A DNA stretch of 64,000 bases from Paenibacillus sp. FJAT-26967 (GCF_001541095.1 NZ_LMXH01000001.1:1536-65535); one strand, 5' to 3'. Positions 24,936 through 34,623 are shown, counted from the first letter of the stretch. A program made the numbers and translations. The notes: generated from the letters alone by a model not told the origin.

Positions 24936-26888
24936 ATGATGAAATTGACTTTTCCAGACGGTGCCGTCAAAGAATACGCGCCGGGTACTACAGTGGAGCA
25001 GGTAGCGGAATCCATTTCCTCCGGTCTAAGAAAAAATGCCGTCATCGGCGTTGTGAACGGCCAGCAGGTTGACCTTAACCGTCCGATCGAAGGGGATGCC
25101 GAACTTAAGATCGTTACGCTTGATTCGGAAGAAGGCGTAGAAGTGCTGCGCCATAGTACCGCCCACTTGATGGCACAAGCGATCAAACGCCTCTATGGAG
25201 AGAAAGCCGTTAAACTGGGAATCGGACCTGTTATTGAGGACGGTTTCTACTACGATATTGACATTGAGAATCCGCTCACTCCAGAGGATCTGGGCAAGAT
25301 CGAGAAGGAAATGTCCCGCATCGTGTCCGAGAATCTGCCTATTACACGCAGAGTGGTCAGCCGGGAGGAGGCCCTTTCCATTTTCGAGAAAATGGAAGAT
25401 CCGCTGAAGCTGGAGCTGATCCGGGACCTGCCGGAGGATTCCGTTCTGACGATCTACGACCAGGGCGAATTTTTTGACCTGTGCCGCGGCCCTCACCTGC
25501 CGTCTACCGGCAAGATCAAGGCATTTAAGCTGCTCAGCGTAGCGGGGGCATACTGGCGCGGGGATTCCAAGAATAAAATGCTGCAGCGCATCTATGGCAC
25601 GGCTTTCCCTAAGAAAGCGGAGCTGGATGAGCATCTGCATCTGCTGGAAGAAGCGAAGAAGCGCGACCATCGTAAGCTGGGCAAGGAGCTCAAAATGTTC
25701 ACCTTCTCCAAAGAAGTTGGACAAGGTCTGCCGATCTGGCTGCCTGCCGGTGCTAAAGTTCGCCGCATTATGGAGCGCTATATCGTCGATCTGGAAGAGC
25801 GTCTGGGCTACCAGCATGTGTATACCCCGGTGCTCGCTAACGTAGAGCTCTACAAAACAAGCGGACACTGGGAGCACTACCAGGAGGACATGTTCCCCAA
25901 AATGGTGCTGGATAACGAAGAGCTCGTACTTCGCCCGATGAACTGTCCGCACCATATGATGGTGTATAAGAGCGACATGCGCAGCTATCGCGAGCTGCCT
26001 GTACGTATCGCGGAGCTGGGCACGATGCACCGCTACGAAATGTCCGGCGCCTTGACAGGTCTTCACCGCGTACGTGCGATGACGCTGAACGATGCGCATA
26101 TCTTCTGCCGTCCGGATCAGATCAAGGAAGAGTTCGCACGCGTCATTAACTTGATTCGTCATGTGTATGAAGATTTCGGAATCAACGATTACCGGTTCCG
26201 TCTGTCCTATCGCGATCCGAAGGATACCGAGAAGTATTTCCAGAACGATGAGATGTGGGAAATGTCGCAGCGTATGCTGCGTGAGGTTGTGGAAGAGATG
26301 AATCTTCCGTTCTACGAAGCGGAAGGGGAAGCCGCCTTCTACGGACCGAAGCTCGATGTCCAGATCCGTACCGCACTCAAGAAGGAAGAGACGCTGTCCA
26401 CCGTACAGCTGGACTTCCTGCTGCCGGAGCGCTTCGAGCTTGAGTATATCGGCGAAGACGGACAGAAGCACCGTCCGGTCGTTATTCACCGCGGTATCAT
26501 CTCGACGATGGAGCGGATGACGGCTTTCCTGCTTGAGAATTATGCGGGCGCTCTGCCGACTTGGCTGATGCCGGTTCAGGCGAAAGTAATTCCGGTATCG
26601 CCTTCTTATGAGGCTTATGCGAATGATGTAACGGAGAAGCTCCTGCTTGCCGGAATACGGGCTGAAGCCGATAACCGCAATGAGAAGCTTGGCTACAAGA
26701 TCCGTGAAGCCCAGCTGGAGAAAATGCCTTACATGCTCGTTGTGGGCGAGAATGAAATGAACTCCGGCTCCCTGTCTGTCCGCAAACGCGGTGAAGGCGA
26801 TCTGGGTGTGCACAGTCTGGCTCATGTAGTCGGGCTCATTCAGCAGGATATTGCCAATAAATCCAAAGTGGCATCTGCGGAAGAGTAA
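24936..26888 (+). CDS. thrS: Threonine-tRNA ligase
   Basis: A class II aminoacyl-tRNA synthetase of about 650 residues. Order: TGS domain at the N-terminus ([17 protein letters not shown]), the second editing domain with [10 protein letters not shown] and the metal-site YYDI and RGPH segments, the catalytic core with [13 protein letters not shown] and [16 protein letters not shown], then the C-terminal anticodon-binding domain. ATGs at 24936 and 24939 both follow AAGGAGG. It is controlled by the T-box leader. Confidence 0.97.
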   Translation: MMKLTFPDGAVKEYAPGTTVEQVAESISSGLRKNAVIGVVNGQQVDLNRPIEGDAELKIVTLDSEEGVEVLRHSTAHLMAQAIKRLYGEKAVKLGIGPVIEDGFYYDIDIENPLTPEDLGKIEKEMSRIVSENLPITRRVVSREEALSIFEKMEDPLKLELIRDLPEDSVLTIYDQGEFFDLCRGPHLPSTGKIKAFKLLSVAGAYWRGDSKNKMLQRIYGTAFPKKAELDEHLHLLEEAKKRDHRKLGKELKMFTFSKEVGQGLPIWLPAGAKVRRIMERYIVDLEERLGYQHVYTPVLANVELYKTSGHWEHYQEDMFPKMVLDNEELVLRPMNCPHHMMVYKSDMRSYRELPVRIAELGTMHRYEMSGALTGLHRVRAMTLNDAHIFCRPDQIKEEFARVINLIRHVYEDFGINDYRFRLSYRDPKDTEKYFQNDEMWEMSQRMLREVVEEMNLPFYEAEGEAAFYGPKLDVQIRTALKKEETLSTVQLDFLLPERFELEYIGEDGQKHRPVVIHRGIISTMERMTAFLLENYAGALPTWLMPVQAKVIPVSPSYEAYANDVTEKLLLAGIRAEADNRNEKLGYKIREAQLEKMPYMLVVGENEMNSGSLSVRKRGEGDLGVHSLAHVVGLIQQDIANKSKVASAEE

Positions 26889-26922
26889 GGCTTTTGTATA
26901 AAAGATCGTATAAAAGATCGTC

Positions 26923-26955
26923 AAAAAGGAGAACCTGAGGGTTCTCCTTTTTTGT
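26923..26955 (+). terminator. Terminator after thrS
   Basis: AAAAAGGAGAACC, three-base loop, GGTTCTCC, then TTTTTT. A 12-base direct repeat (TATAAAAGATCG twice) lies just upstream at 26897-26920. Confidence 0.9.
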
Positions 26956-26981
26956 ATGGAATGAGAGGAAATAGACGGTTC

Positions 26982-27010
26982 TAGACAAGATCATATACAG
27001 AGGTTATAAT
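26982..27010 (+). promoter_or_regulatory. Sigma-A promoter of the VOC dioxygenase-like gene
   Basis: TAGACA (26982-26987), 17-base spacer, perfect TATAAT (27005-27010). Confidence 0.78.
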
Positions 27011-27014
27011 TAAC

Positions 27015-27027
27015 TTACTAAAAGTAA
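27015..27027. promoter_or_regulatory. Operator-like palindrome at the transcription start
   Basis: TTACT AAA AGTAA, a perfect 13-bp palindrome five bases after the -10, so it covers the expected start site. This is the usual place for a repressor of a catechol- or quinone-inducible gene; the repressor is not in the window. Confidence 0.5.
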
Positions 27028-27079
27028 CTAAATAAATTTTATATAACAATATATCCATAAGGAAGGGCGGTAAACTAAG

Positions 27080-27931
27080 ATGCCTGTTATACACCCTGAA
27101 ACTCATATCGGGTACGTACAGATTAAAGTCAGCGATTTAGCTGAATCGGTTGCTTTTTACCGGGATGTAATCGGACTGAAGGTACTCGGACAGCATGCTT
27201 CCACAGCTGAAATGAGCGCGGACGGAAAGCGTCCTCTCGTTATTCTGGAGGAAGTGCCCGGTGCCATCCGGATACCGGAAAGAAGCGCGGCAGGCCTGTA
27301 TCATTTTGCTATTCTCCTGCCCAGCCGCAAAGAATTGGGTTATGCACTCCGTCATCTGGCGGAGCACCGTGTCCCTGTCGGACAGGGGGATCATCTTGTC
27401 AGTGAAGCGCTCTACTTGAACGATCCGGACGGGAACGGAATTGAAATTTACGCCGACCGGCCGCGCGATACGTGGCGGAAGGATAAAAGTGGTCATTACA
27501 TTATGGCGACAGATCCTGTAGACTGGGAGAGTCTCCTGGCACTGGCAGGAGATGAAGCATGGAGTGGAATGCCGGCTGGTACCGTAATCGGCCATGTGCA
27601 TTTTCATGTGGGGGATTTGAAAGAAGCGGAGCGTTTCTACTGTGAGTTGCTCGGCTTCGAAATTACACTGCGCTTCGGGCCATCGGCTTTGTTCATAGCG
27701 GCTGGCGGGTATCATCACCATATCGGCCTGAATACATGGGCGGGTTCCGGTGTCCAGCCTGCCCCTGCCAACGGGACCGGCCTGCGCTGGTTCACCCTGG
27801 TACTGCCTGACGAAGGCGAACTGAAGCGGGTGATTGGCCTTCTGCAACAAAATGGGATTGTTGTAGAAGAGCGGCCAGACGGTTTCTTCGTGCAGGACCC
27901 TTGGCAGATCGGTATTGTATTAACGGTTTAG
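27080..27931 (+). CDS. VOC-family ring-cleaving dioxygenase-like protein (CatE-like)
   Basis: A 283-residue protein made of two vicinal-oxygen-chelate domains. The first begins IGYVQIKVSDLAESVAFYRD and ends DPDGNGIEIYADRP; the second begins IGHVHFHVGDLKEAERFYCE and contains YHHHIGLNTW. Length and the PDGNG...E/H...H pattern fit Bacillus CatE, a catechol-2,3-dioxygenase involved in quinone and catechol resistance. Function on catechol is inferred. It has its own promoter, operator-like palindrome and terminator. Confidence 0.82.
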   Translation: MPVIHPETHIGYVQIKVSDLAESVAFYRDVIGLKVLGQHASTAEMSADGKRPLVILEEVPGAIRIPERSAAGLYHFAILLPSRKELGYALRHLAEHRVPVGQGDHLVSEALYLNDPDGNGIEIYADRPRDTWRKDKSGHYIMATDPVDWESLLALAGDEAWSGMPAGTVIGHVHFHVGDLKEAERFYCELLGFEITLRFGPSALFIAAGGYHHHIGLNTWAGSGVQPAPANGTGLRWFTLVLPDEGELKRVIGLLQQNGIVVEERPDGFFVQDPWQIGIVLTV

Positions 27932-28025
27932 GATCTTAAGAAAAGCTGAGACGGGGTTCAAGAGTGAGAGAGCTTTCTCTGGCGGCAATCCCGTTAAATG
28001 GCTTTAGAATATGCGACCACACACA

Positions 28026-28068
28026 AAAAAAATCGGCCGGGCATTCGCCAGCCGATTTTTAATTTTTT
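28026..28068. terminator. Bidirectional terminator after the VOC gene
   Basis: AAAAATCGGC (28028-28037) pairs with GCCGATTTTT (28051-28060), with A and T tracts on the two sides. It serves the convergent gene ending at 28068 as well. Confidence 0.85.
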
Positions 28069-29558
28069 TACATGGAGATGTCGTTCGATTTATCCTGCTT
28101 CTTATCCCAGTAGCGTTTGACGGCCGGGATGCTGCCGATACCTACAGAGATAATGAAGGCTGCGGCAAGGGCAATCATAACAACCAGGTAACCGGATGTA
28201 ATAATGATGGAGCCCAGTCCGATTTCGGTTAGTCCGATTACAACGGCCAGAACGATAATGACCGGTTGAACGAAGCCTTTCAGCGGATTACTCGGAGAAA
28301 TCATACGCTCTGCGATGCCGGCAAGTATAATGCCGATGCACACAATGATCACAACCAGGATCACTTTGGGAAGCATAACCATCAGAGCGGCAAAGGTTGT
28401 GGAAATAAAGCCAAGATCAAGTACATTGGTGGCTTCTACCAGGAAGAAACCGAAGACGAATACGGCAATCAGGGTCCCGATCCATTTGGTAAGCGGGAAG
28501 GCCGGCATGGAAGCATTGGCAGAAACTGCGCCCTGCATCCCCATCTCCGAACTAGTTGGCCCGGCTTTCCGGCGGAAAGCCGGCATAAGATCATTTACTT
28601 TGCGGTCGAGGCCCATAGGAGACAGAACCGTAATGATCAGGTTGCGGACGATTTTCGCGAGAATGTAGCCCAAGTACAGCAGGAAGGCTGCAACAAGAAT
28701 TTTCGGGATCCAAGCCATCACCAGGTTCAAGATATTCTGAGCCGGCATGCGGATCGATTCGATCTGCAGCAAGTTCAGCGCTTGCACCGCGATTGGGAAC
28801 AAGATCAGGAAGTATACAACGCTGTATACAAACTGCGATGCATTCAAGCTGTCTCCGATCCAGCGCTGAAGGTTAGCCGAAGCAGTCAGCGTGGAAGCCA
28901 GACGAGCGACGAATTTGGCGATAAGATGTCCGATAATAATCAGAATCGTAGCGCCTGCAAGCAGAGGCAGATAGCTGATGATCAAATTAATGACGGAAGA
29001 GATCGGTTCCGAAATAGCCGGAATCTGCAGCGTCTTCAGAATCGTCGGCGCGAAGAGCAGAATAACGATGGCGTAAGCGATCGTGCCGGCTACTTCACGG
29101 TAATGGACAAGTGCAGGCATCTTGCTCTTAATCGTATGAGAACCGAAGAAGCCGGATACGATACTTTTGAGCATAGTTCCGAGAATGTGCGCGACTGCTG
29201 CCAGCAGGGCCGCAGCCAGTAAATGCGGTATGTAAGACGTAATACTTCCAATAAAGCCGACGAACGGATTCAAGACATTGCTGAAATTCAGCATTTCAAG
29301 AACAATCAGCAGCGTAATAAGTATGAGGAAATATTTTAATACCTGTGAAATAATTCGGCTGATTGAACTGTCCGGAGGGAAGAACTTTCTTCCTTTCGCA
29401 TCGACATTTGACTTAAGAAGTCCTTTATATACAGCTTTAGAGACAGCATTCGCTATCCAGAGACCAATGATCAGAACAAGGATGGCTCCAATAAGCCGCC
29501 AAATGGAGTCTCCATTAAGCATAAATAAGTTCCAATCGTCCCAATTTCTAACGTTCAT
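28068..29558 (-). CDS. Multi-helix membrane protein with conserved-TM-helix repeats (mechanosensitive-channel-related)
   Basis: A 496-residue integral membrane protein with about ten hydrophobic helices. Repeated blocks such as LVLIIGLWIANAVSKAV, LLAGATILIIIGHLIAKFV and LVAAFLLYLGYILAKIVRN match the Conserved TM helix repeat seen in CmpX-like proteins and near small-conductance mechanosensitive channels. The beta domain of MscS itself is not evident, so channel activity is uncertain. It is a single gene with no partner. Confidence 0.72.
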   Translation of the reverse strand: MNVRNWDDWNLFMLNGDSIWRLIGAILVLIIGLWIANAVSKAVYKGLLKSNVDAKGRKFFPPDSSISRIISQVLKYFLILITLLIVLEMLNFSNVLNPFVGFIGSITSYIPHLLAAALLAAVAHILGTMLKSIVSGFFGSHTIKSKMPALVHYREVAGTIAYAIVILLFAPTILKTLQIPAISEPISSVINLIISYLPLLAGATILIIIGHLIAKFVARLASTLTASANLQRWIGDSLNASQFVYSVVYFLILFPIAVQALNLLQIESIRMPAQNILNLVMAWIPKILVAAFLLYLGYILAKIVRNLIITVLSPMGLDRKVNDLMPAFRRKAGPTSSEMGMQGAVSANASMPAFPLTKWIGTLIAVFVFGFFLVEATNVLDLGFISTTFAALMVMLPKVILVVIIVCIGIILAGIAERMISPSNPLKGFVQPVIIVLAVVIGLTEIGLGSIIITSGYLVVMIALAAAFIISVGIGSIPAVKRYWDKKQDKSNDISM

Positions 29559-29786
29559 TCGACCATCCGCCTTTCAATATTGAGTTCTATAATGATGATT
29601 TTGCTCTCCCAGTACTTACCCCGCTACTTGCAAATTAAACATTCTGATCTCTCATCCTTATTTTGTCATTTGATCAACCGAATAAATTCATAAGAAGACG
29701 GATAACCTGACCTTGACAAGTTTTTCCAATGTTTAGACTTTCGCGAAATTGGACAAACTCATATATTAGGGGGAGGTATCAAATCT

Positions 29787-30503
29787 ATGTTGCCTGATTC
29801 AAGCAATCAATCCAAATGGTTCAGTATGGTTATGATGTTGAACATCGCTATCGTTTTAAGCGGCCAAGATCAAACAAGTCTGACGGGAATAAAAGATGTT
29901 GCGGCCATCCAGGAAACACTCGCTCCCGTAGTAACGGAATTAACACAACGCCCGCTTGAAGAAGCTAAGGCTGAACCTGATAAAACAGAGCCTGATAAAC
30001 CAGAACCTGAGACCAAAGAGGTTCGTGCTGCTTCCAGTGAAGCAAAAAAAGTAAGCTACAAGCTGTCGCCTGACGGCAGCCAGGATTTAGCGCAGTACAA
30101 GGCCGTTGAAGTTGTCGCGACCGGTTACTACTCCGGAATCGAGTCCACGGGTAAGAACCCGGGCCATCCCGGATACGGCATTACGAAGTCGGGTATGAAG
30201 GTCAAGCGCGATGAGCATTCCTTGTCCACAATCGCCGCCGATCCCAAAGTGTTTCCGATTGGCACGGTTCTCTATATTCCGGGTTACGGATATGGGATTG
30301 TAGCAGATACGGGAAGTGCTATTAAGGGGAAGAAAATTGACCTCTACTACGAAACAAAAGACCAGATATACAAAGAATGGGGCAAAAAGAAAGTGAATGT
30401 CTTTGTGGTCAAACAAGGGAGCGGCAAAGTGACCCAAGTTATCTGGAATCAGCTTGTCCAAGAAATTTTCCGTCAGAATCCCGTCGATACACCTGAGGCT
30501 TAA
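29787..30503 (+). CDS. 3D-domain protein (YuiC/YocH-like, putative wall-acting)
   Basis: A 238-residue protein. An N-terminal hydrophobic stretch ([14 protein letters not shown]) suggests membrane insertion or export, then a Pro/Glu/Lys linker with EPDK repeats, then a 3D domain: [31 protein letters not shown] and [17 protein letters not shown]. The three conserved Asp of the fold are visible. 3D domains resemble the barrel of lytic transglycosylase MltA, and proteins like YocH and YuiC remodel peptidoglycan. Start ATG follows GGGGGAGG. Confidence 0.82.
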   Translation: MLPDSSNQSKWFSMVMMLNIAIVLSGQDQTSLTGIKDVAAIQETLAPVVTELTQRPLEEAKAEPDKTEPDKPEPETKEVRAASSEAKKVSYKLSPDGSQDLAQYKAVEVVATGYYSGIESTGKNPGHPGYGITKSGMKVKRDEHSLSTIAADPKVFPIGTVLYIPGYGYGIVADTGSAIKGKKIDLYYETKDQIYKEWGKKKVNVFVVKQGSGKVTQVIWNQLVQEIFRQNPVDTPEA

Positions 30504-30515
30504 TCGTATATAGAC

Positions 30516-30550
30516 AACAAGCGCCTGCAAATTTGCAGGCGCTTGTTTTT
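30516..30550 (+). terminator. Terminator after the 3D-domain gene
   Basis: A perfect 32-base palindrome (AACAAGCGCCTGCAAA and complement) followed by TTTTT. Confidence 0.92.
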
Positions 30551-30758
30551 TGCGAAATGAAGTATACGCCTCTCTAGGTTAAAACCTTTTTTAGGATAAT
30601 GATCCTTAATCTGTATCTTTATCTGTTCCACATCCAGTTCCTATTATATAGAAGAAAAAAATCAGAATGAGCTTAAGTCCTGACAACAGGAAGCTATTTC
30701 CTTCATATCCTGGTCCGTTCCGGCAAACCCTATTAATGAAATGCGGGAGGTGAATGAC

Positions 30759-30884
30759 ATGGGCAAAAACAAGCAGAACAAGCCGAATAAGAAAGCGGCA
30801 CAGCAAACCGAATTCTCAACTGAAGTAGCAGTGCCGAGCAGCCAGCAGGCAAAAGATGCGCAAAACCTGAATAACAATCAATAA
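30759..30884 (+). CDS. Short gamma-type small acid-soluble spore protein-like peptide
   Basis: A 41-residue, Gln/Asn/Lys-rich peptide starting MGKNKQNKPNKKAAQQ and containing TEFSTE. In SspE-type SASPs the germination protease cuts at TEFASE-like sites, and the flanking Gln/Asn-rich composition also fits, so this looks like a one-repeat gamma SASP that stores amino acids for outgrowth. GGGAGG lies eight bases before the ATG and a terminator follows. Bacillus SspE carries two such repeats, so this one is unusually short. Confidence 0.68.
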   Translation: MGKNKQNKPNKKAAQQTEFSTEVAVPSSQQAKDAQNLNNNQ

Positions 30885-30919
30885 GCTCAGGACAATTAAA
30901 TGGTCCCGCATGACAAACA

Positions 30920-30953
30920 AGGGAGCTCCCAAACCGGGGGCTCTTTTCTTTTG
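30920..30953 (+). terminator. Terminator after the SASP-like gene
   Basis: GAGCTCCC, short loop, GGGGGCTC, then TTTTCTTTT. Confidence 0.7.
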
Positions 30954-31082
30954 GTGGAGGTTTATCTGCTTTTCTCAGTCTTGCGACCGAGGAAACAATC
31001 AATCCTTCGTCTCTTCTCAGTCATGACGGTACGAAGTAAACTAAAGATAGAATGAAAGGACATGAAGGCGGGGAATGAAACG

Positions 31083-32102
31083 ATGAATAGTTCTAGGGTA
31101 GGACGGCTGACGGGTGGTCTGGTGCTTATTGCAGTCGGTATACTGTTTTTTCTGAACATGATGGGGTGGATCACAATCAGCATTCGCCAGTTATTTGCAA
31201 CTTTTTGGCCGGTTCTGCTTATCTTCTCAGGTCTTATGACTCTGATCTTCAGACATTCGAAGCAGCGGGGGGAAGAATTCGGAGGAATTATTCTGCTGTG
31301 CGTGGGCACGATCTTCCTGCTGCGCAACTTAGATTTGACTCCGTTCTCTATCGGTCAGATGTTTCAATTTATGATCCCTGTTGTGCTGGTGTATGCCGGT
31401 ATCCAAATGATTTTTAGCCGCAAAAGAAAAGATGCCGGATCGGACTTTGGCTCCCATTACGGTTCCGGGTATGGATCTGATTATGATTCAGGCTACGGTT
31501 CCAAATACGGGTCTGATTACAGTCATCCAAACTCTGACGATAATTGGCAAGAGGAAGGCAAGGGTTGGAACGAGAAGAAAAGAGCTTTCGAACGCAAGAT
31601 GAAAGAGTGGGAGCAGCATTCTTCCGGATCGCTGCACTCCGACTCCAGTGCTCACGATCCTTATCATCAACCTGCCGGAGGACCGGGAGGCATGGAATAT
31701 CACTATGTGAACAATTACAAGAAAACGCAGAACAAATCAGGCTTTATCGGGGATTTCTACATCGGTAAAGATTACTGGGAGCTGACTCCGATGAATATCT
31801 CCTCTTTTATCGGCGATACCTTCATAGATTTGACGAAGGCCAGTATTCCGGCGGGTGAAACTAAAATTACCGTGTCAGCTTTTATCGGAGATGTTAAAAT
31901 TATTGTTCCGGCTGATCTGGACATTGAAATTAAAGTGACGGCATCTTCCTTTATCGGCGACATGAAAGTGCTGGATCGCCATGAGGACGGAATGATGCGT
32001 TCGATGTCCATGCAGACTCCGTATTATCAGGAAGGCATCAAGAAAATTAAACTAAATGTATCCATGTTCATCGGAGACGTTGTGGTGAAGAAGATCGGGT
32101 AA
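31083..32102 (+). CDS. liaF: LiaF-like membrane regulator of cell-envelope stress
   Basis: A 339-residue protein with four N-terminal transmembrane helices, a hydrophilic linker and a C-terminal toast-rack (DUF2154) domain. FIGD occurs five times in that domain (GFIGDFY, SFIGDTF, AFIGDVK, SFIGDMK, MFIGDVV), marking its beta-strand repeats. LiaF inhibits the LiaS kinase in Bacillus until envelope antibiotics act. The linker carries an unusual Gly/Ser/Tyr/Asp-rich run around residues 119-145. The start at 31083 is preferred over 31062 because GGCGGGG lies about eight bases upstream. liaS follows after 15 bases. Confidence 0.9.
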   Translation: MNSSRVGRLTGGLVLIAVGILFFLNMMGWITISIRQLFATFWPVLLIFSGLMTLIFRHSKQRGEEFGGIILLCVGTIFLLRNLDLTPFSIGQMFQFMIPVVLVYAGIQMIFSRKRKDAGSDFGSHYGSGYGSDYDSGYGSKYGSDYSHPNSDDNWQEEGKGWNEKKRAFERKMKEWEQHSSGSLHSDSSAHDPYHQPAGGPGGMEYHYVNNYKKTQNKSGFIGDFYIGKDYWELTPMNISSFIGDTFIDLTKASIPAGETKITVSAFIGDVKIIVPADLDIEIKVTASSFIGDMKVLDRHEDGMMRSMSMQTPYYQEGIKKIKLNVSMFIGDVVVKKIG

Positions 32103-32117
32103 GGGGAGACGGTGTTG

Positions 32118-33155
32118 ATGAGAAAATTATGGAGCATGAAGTGGCAGCTGTTGCTGTATTTTCTCGCCTCGAGCCTGCTTACCCTGGGGGTTCTGGGATT
32201 CGCCCAGCTGTACATTCCATGGGAAACGGTGAATGATACCTGGAAGCTGATGTTCGGACTTCTTACAGTTCTGATCGGACAGGCGGTCGGCTTTATAGCC
32301 GCCCGCTCTTTTCAGCGCAAAGTGGATGTGCTGCATATGGCGATGCTCCAGCTGGCTCAGGGGAATTTGAAGGACCGGCTTCCTGTCGATCCCATGGATT
32401 CTTTCCGCCCTGTCTACGAGGCTTTCAATAAGATGGCAGGTTCCCTGGAAGAACGGACTCATCTTCTGCAGGAAATGGGAGAGGAGCGGGCTTATATGGA
32501 GCGCAGCTCTGTGGAGACGGCGGTTGTGGAAGAGCGCAGACGTCTGGCGAGGGACTTGCATGACACGGTCAGCCAGGAGCTCTTCGCTATCCATATGTCC
32601 GCTTCTTCCCTGCCGAAGGTCATCGGACACAACCCGGATGCAGCGGGACAGTTGATGGAGCAGCTGATCCAGATGTCGCATCATGCCCAGAAGCAGATGC
32701 GCGGTCTGATCTCCCAGCTGCGGCCGATCGAGCTCGACGGCAGCACACTTGAGGAAGCGCTGGAGAAATGGTTCCCCGAGTACTGCAGGGCCCACGAGCT
32801 GCAGGGCAGTTTGGATGTGGAGACGCAGGAGCCGATCTCGGAGACGATTGAGCATCAGCTGTTCCTGATCATCCAGGAGGGGATGGCGAACATCGTCAAG
32901 CATGCTTCCGCCAGGCGGATTGAGCTGAAGCTGCATGACTCCGGCCGCCAGTACGTACTTCAGCTGCTTGATGACGGCAAAGGCTTCGAACGGAGCGCGA
33001 TTTCCTCAGCGTCACACGGTCTGTCTACGATGAGGGAGAGGGCGCAGAAGCTGGGTGGCGAAGCGGAAGTTATCAGCGGAGCGGGTACAGGGACGACCGT
33101 GCGGGTGAGAATACCCAAATTTACCAAAGTGGCGAAAGGGGACGCAGCTGAGTGA
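32118..33155 (+). CDS. liaS: LiaS-like sensor histidine kinase
   Basis: A 345-residue NarL-type (HisKA_3) kinase. Two N-terminal helices with a very short external loop, HAMP region, the dimerisation helix with phospho-His in RRRLARDLHDTVSQE, and an HATPase domain with DDGKGF and GLSTMRERAQKLGG. Such intramembrane-sensing kinases detect cell-wall stress with LiaF. GGGGAG nine bases upstream supports ATG 32118. Its stop overlaps the GTG of liaR. Confidence 0.92.
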   Translation: MRKLWSMKWQLLLYFLASSLLTLGVLGFAQLYIPWETVNDTWKLMFGLLTVLIGQAVGFIAARSFQRKVDVLHMAMLQLAQGNLKDRLPVDPMDSFRPVYEAFNKMAGSLEERTHLLQEMGEERAYMERSSVETAVVEERRRLARDLHDTVSQELFAIHMSASSLPKVIGHNPDAAGQLMEQLIQMSHHAQKQMRGLISQLRPIELDGSTLEEALEKWFPEYCRAHELQGSLDVETQEPISETIEHQLFLIIQEGMANIVKHASARRIELKLHDSGRQYVLQLLDDGKGFERSAISSASHGLSTMRERAQKLGGEAEVISGAGTGTTVRVRIPKFTKVAKGDAAE

Positions 33156-33817
33156 AACAACAGGTAAAAGTAATGCTCGTGGACGATCACGATATGGTCC
33201 GGGTCGGATTGCGCACCTATATTATGCTGGAGGAAGAGCTGACCGTTGTGGCCGAGGCGGCAAACGGCCAGGAAGCTTTGCAGACGCTGGAGGGACTGGA
33301 CGGAGAGAAGCTGCCGGATGTTATCCTGATGGACCTGACAATGCCCGTTATGGACGGAATCGAGGCGACCCGTCAAATTACGCAGCAGTATTCCTCTTCT
33401 ATTAAAATTATCATGCTCACCAGCTTCCTGGAGGAAGATAAAGTCGTTCAGGCGATAGAGGCCGGCGCCGTCTCGTACGTGCTTAAGACGATTTCTTCCG
33501 ACCAGCTTGCCCTGGCGATCAAAGGAGCGGCAGATGGAATGCCGGTCATGAATCCGGAAGTATCGCTAGCCTTGACCAGGGGACTCAGGCAGCGGTCGGT
33601 ACAGCCGGACGATGAGCATCTGACTTCCCGCGAGCGGGAGGTTCTTGCTCTGATTTCGGACGGGAAGTCCAACAAAGACATCTCCGAGGAGCTTCACATC
33701 AGTATCAAGACAGTCAAAACGCATGTCAGCAATCTCTTGATGAAATGTGAGCTGGAAGACAGGACTCAGCTCGCTATCTATGCGCACCGCAAGGGGTGGG
33801 CGAGTACAAATGCATAA
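33152..33817 (+). CDS. liaR: LiaR-like response regulator (LuxR-type HTH)
   Basis: A 221-residue NarL-family regulator. Receiver domain with phospho-Asp in VILMDLTMPVMDG, Lys in YVLKTISSDQ, and a LuxR HTH (LTSREREVLALISDGKSNKDI, then HISIKTVKTHVSNLL). GTG start inside the liaS stop (GTGA). It completes the liaFSR operon. A liaIH-type target operon is not seen in the window. Confidence 0.93.
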   Translation: MKQQVKVMLVDDHDMVRVGLRTYIMLEEELTVVAEAANGQEALQTLEGLDGEKLPDVILMDLTMPVMDGIEATRQITQQYSSSIKIIMLTSFLEEDKVVQAIEAGAVSYVLKTISSDQLALAIKGAADGMPVMNPEVSLALTRGLRQRSVQPDDEHLTSREREVLALISDGKSNKDISEELHISIKTVKTHVSNLLMKCELEDRTQLAIYAHRKGWASTNA

Positions 33818-33838
33818 TAGATTCCATCAGGAAGAGAG

Positions 33839-33862
33839 CGGCCGCAGGGGCCGTTTTTTTTC
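33839..33862 (+). terminator. Terminator of the liaFSR operon
   Basis: CGGCC, five-base loop, GGCCG, then eight T. Confidence 0.85.
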
Positions 33863-33882
33863 TGGATTGACGGGCTGTAACG

Positions 33883-33906
33883 TTTATAAGAGCGGGTGCT
33901 TATAAA
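33883..33906. repeat. Inverted repeat upstream of yugN
   Basis: TTTATAAG, eight bases, CTTATAAA, perfect arms. It could be an operator or a leader hairpin; no promoter was clearly aligned to it. Confidence 0.5.
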
Positions 33907-33975
33907 AACAGGAAAATGGAGGCAACCTAGACACAACGGATCGACACTTACTAGAAGACTGGGAGGCTGCCTCGG

Positions 33976-34389
33976 ATGAAAGCATTACATTCTTCGCTCG
34001 ATCAGACCGAAGAGGCATTTGACAATGTGCGGGATTATTTACACCAGTTCGAATTTACACTCGGAGGCAACTGGGATTATGACCATGGTTCATTTGACCG
34101 GTATCTGGATGAAGCGCATAAGGTATGGCTGCGGATTCCATTTGAAGTAACGCTGGGCCAGCTTGGCGGAGATACAGACGAAACAGATGCGATGGTGAGG
34201 ATCGGGACCCCCTATGTTCTGAAGCATGTCTATAATGAAGGCGTGGATCATTCCGCTCACTTGATGACCGCATCCGCACTGATCAATCAGTTCCAGGCTC
34301 CGCTGGACGAAGATGCCGAGATCGAGAGCGAATGGATAGGCAAAGCCGAGAGGCTCCTGCGTGAAGTGGAGCAGAAATGGTTAAATTAA
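33976..34389 (+). CDS. yugN: YugN-like conserved protein
   Basis: A 137-residue soluble protein resembling the YugN family of Bacillales. Recognisable stretches are GGNWDYDHGSFDRYL, VWLRIPFEVTLGQLGGDTDE and GTPYVLKHVYNEGVD. The function is unknown. It is a single gene between two terminators. An inverted repeat lies 70 bases upstream. Confidence 0.75.
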   Translation: MKALHSSLDQTEEAFDNVRDYLHQFEFTLGGNWDYDHGSFDRYLDEAHKVWLRIPFEVTLGQLGGDTDETDAMVRIGTPYVLKHVYNEGVDHSAHLMTASALINQFQAPLDEDAEIESEWIGKAERLLREVEQKWLN

Positions 34390-34434
34390 GTGAAGAAGCC
34401 CGCCTGTGATTCAAGCAACTTGAGGTATTTCATC

Positions 34435-34463
34435 AAAAAGCCGGTGCTAAAACCGGCTTTTTT
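34435..34463 (+). terminator. Terminator after yugN
   Basis: AAAAAGCCGGT, short loop, ACCGGCTTTTTT. Confidence 0.9.
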
Positions 34464-34623
34464 AGCTTCCTTTTATAGAATTTTAAGGTTTGTTTAAGGA
34501 TGGAAGTCCATTATATACATACAGAGACGGTTAAACATTCCCTACAAATTACATCATCGCAACCGTCCTTCATTTATCCTTTACCAGACTTTATACGACT
34601 ATTAATTAATGGAGGAATGAGCC

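Noticed and set aside
25026-26924. A 632-codon minus-strand frame opposite thrS
   Set aside because: It lies wholly opposite thrS, has no ribosome site or recognisable domain, and its composition mirrors thrS codon bias.
30600-30758. Sigma-G promoter for the SASP-like gene
   Set aside because: CATATCC and CCTATTA segments are present but spacing and box matches are poor.
30960-31082. LiaR-binding site before liaF
   Set aside because: No sequence close enough to the known inverted-repeat box was seen by eye.
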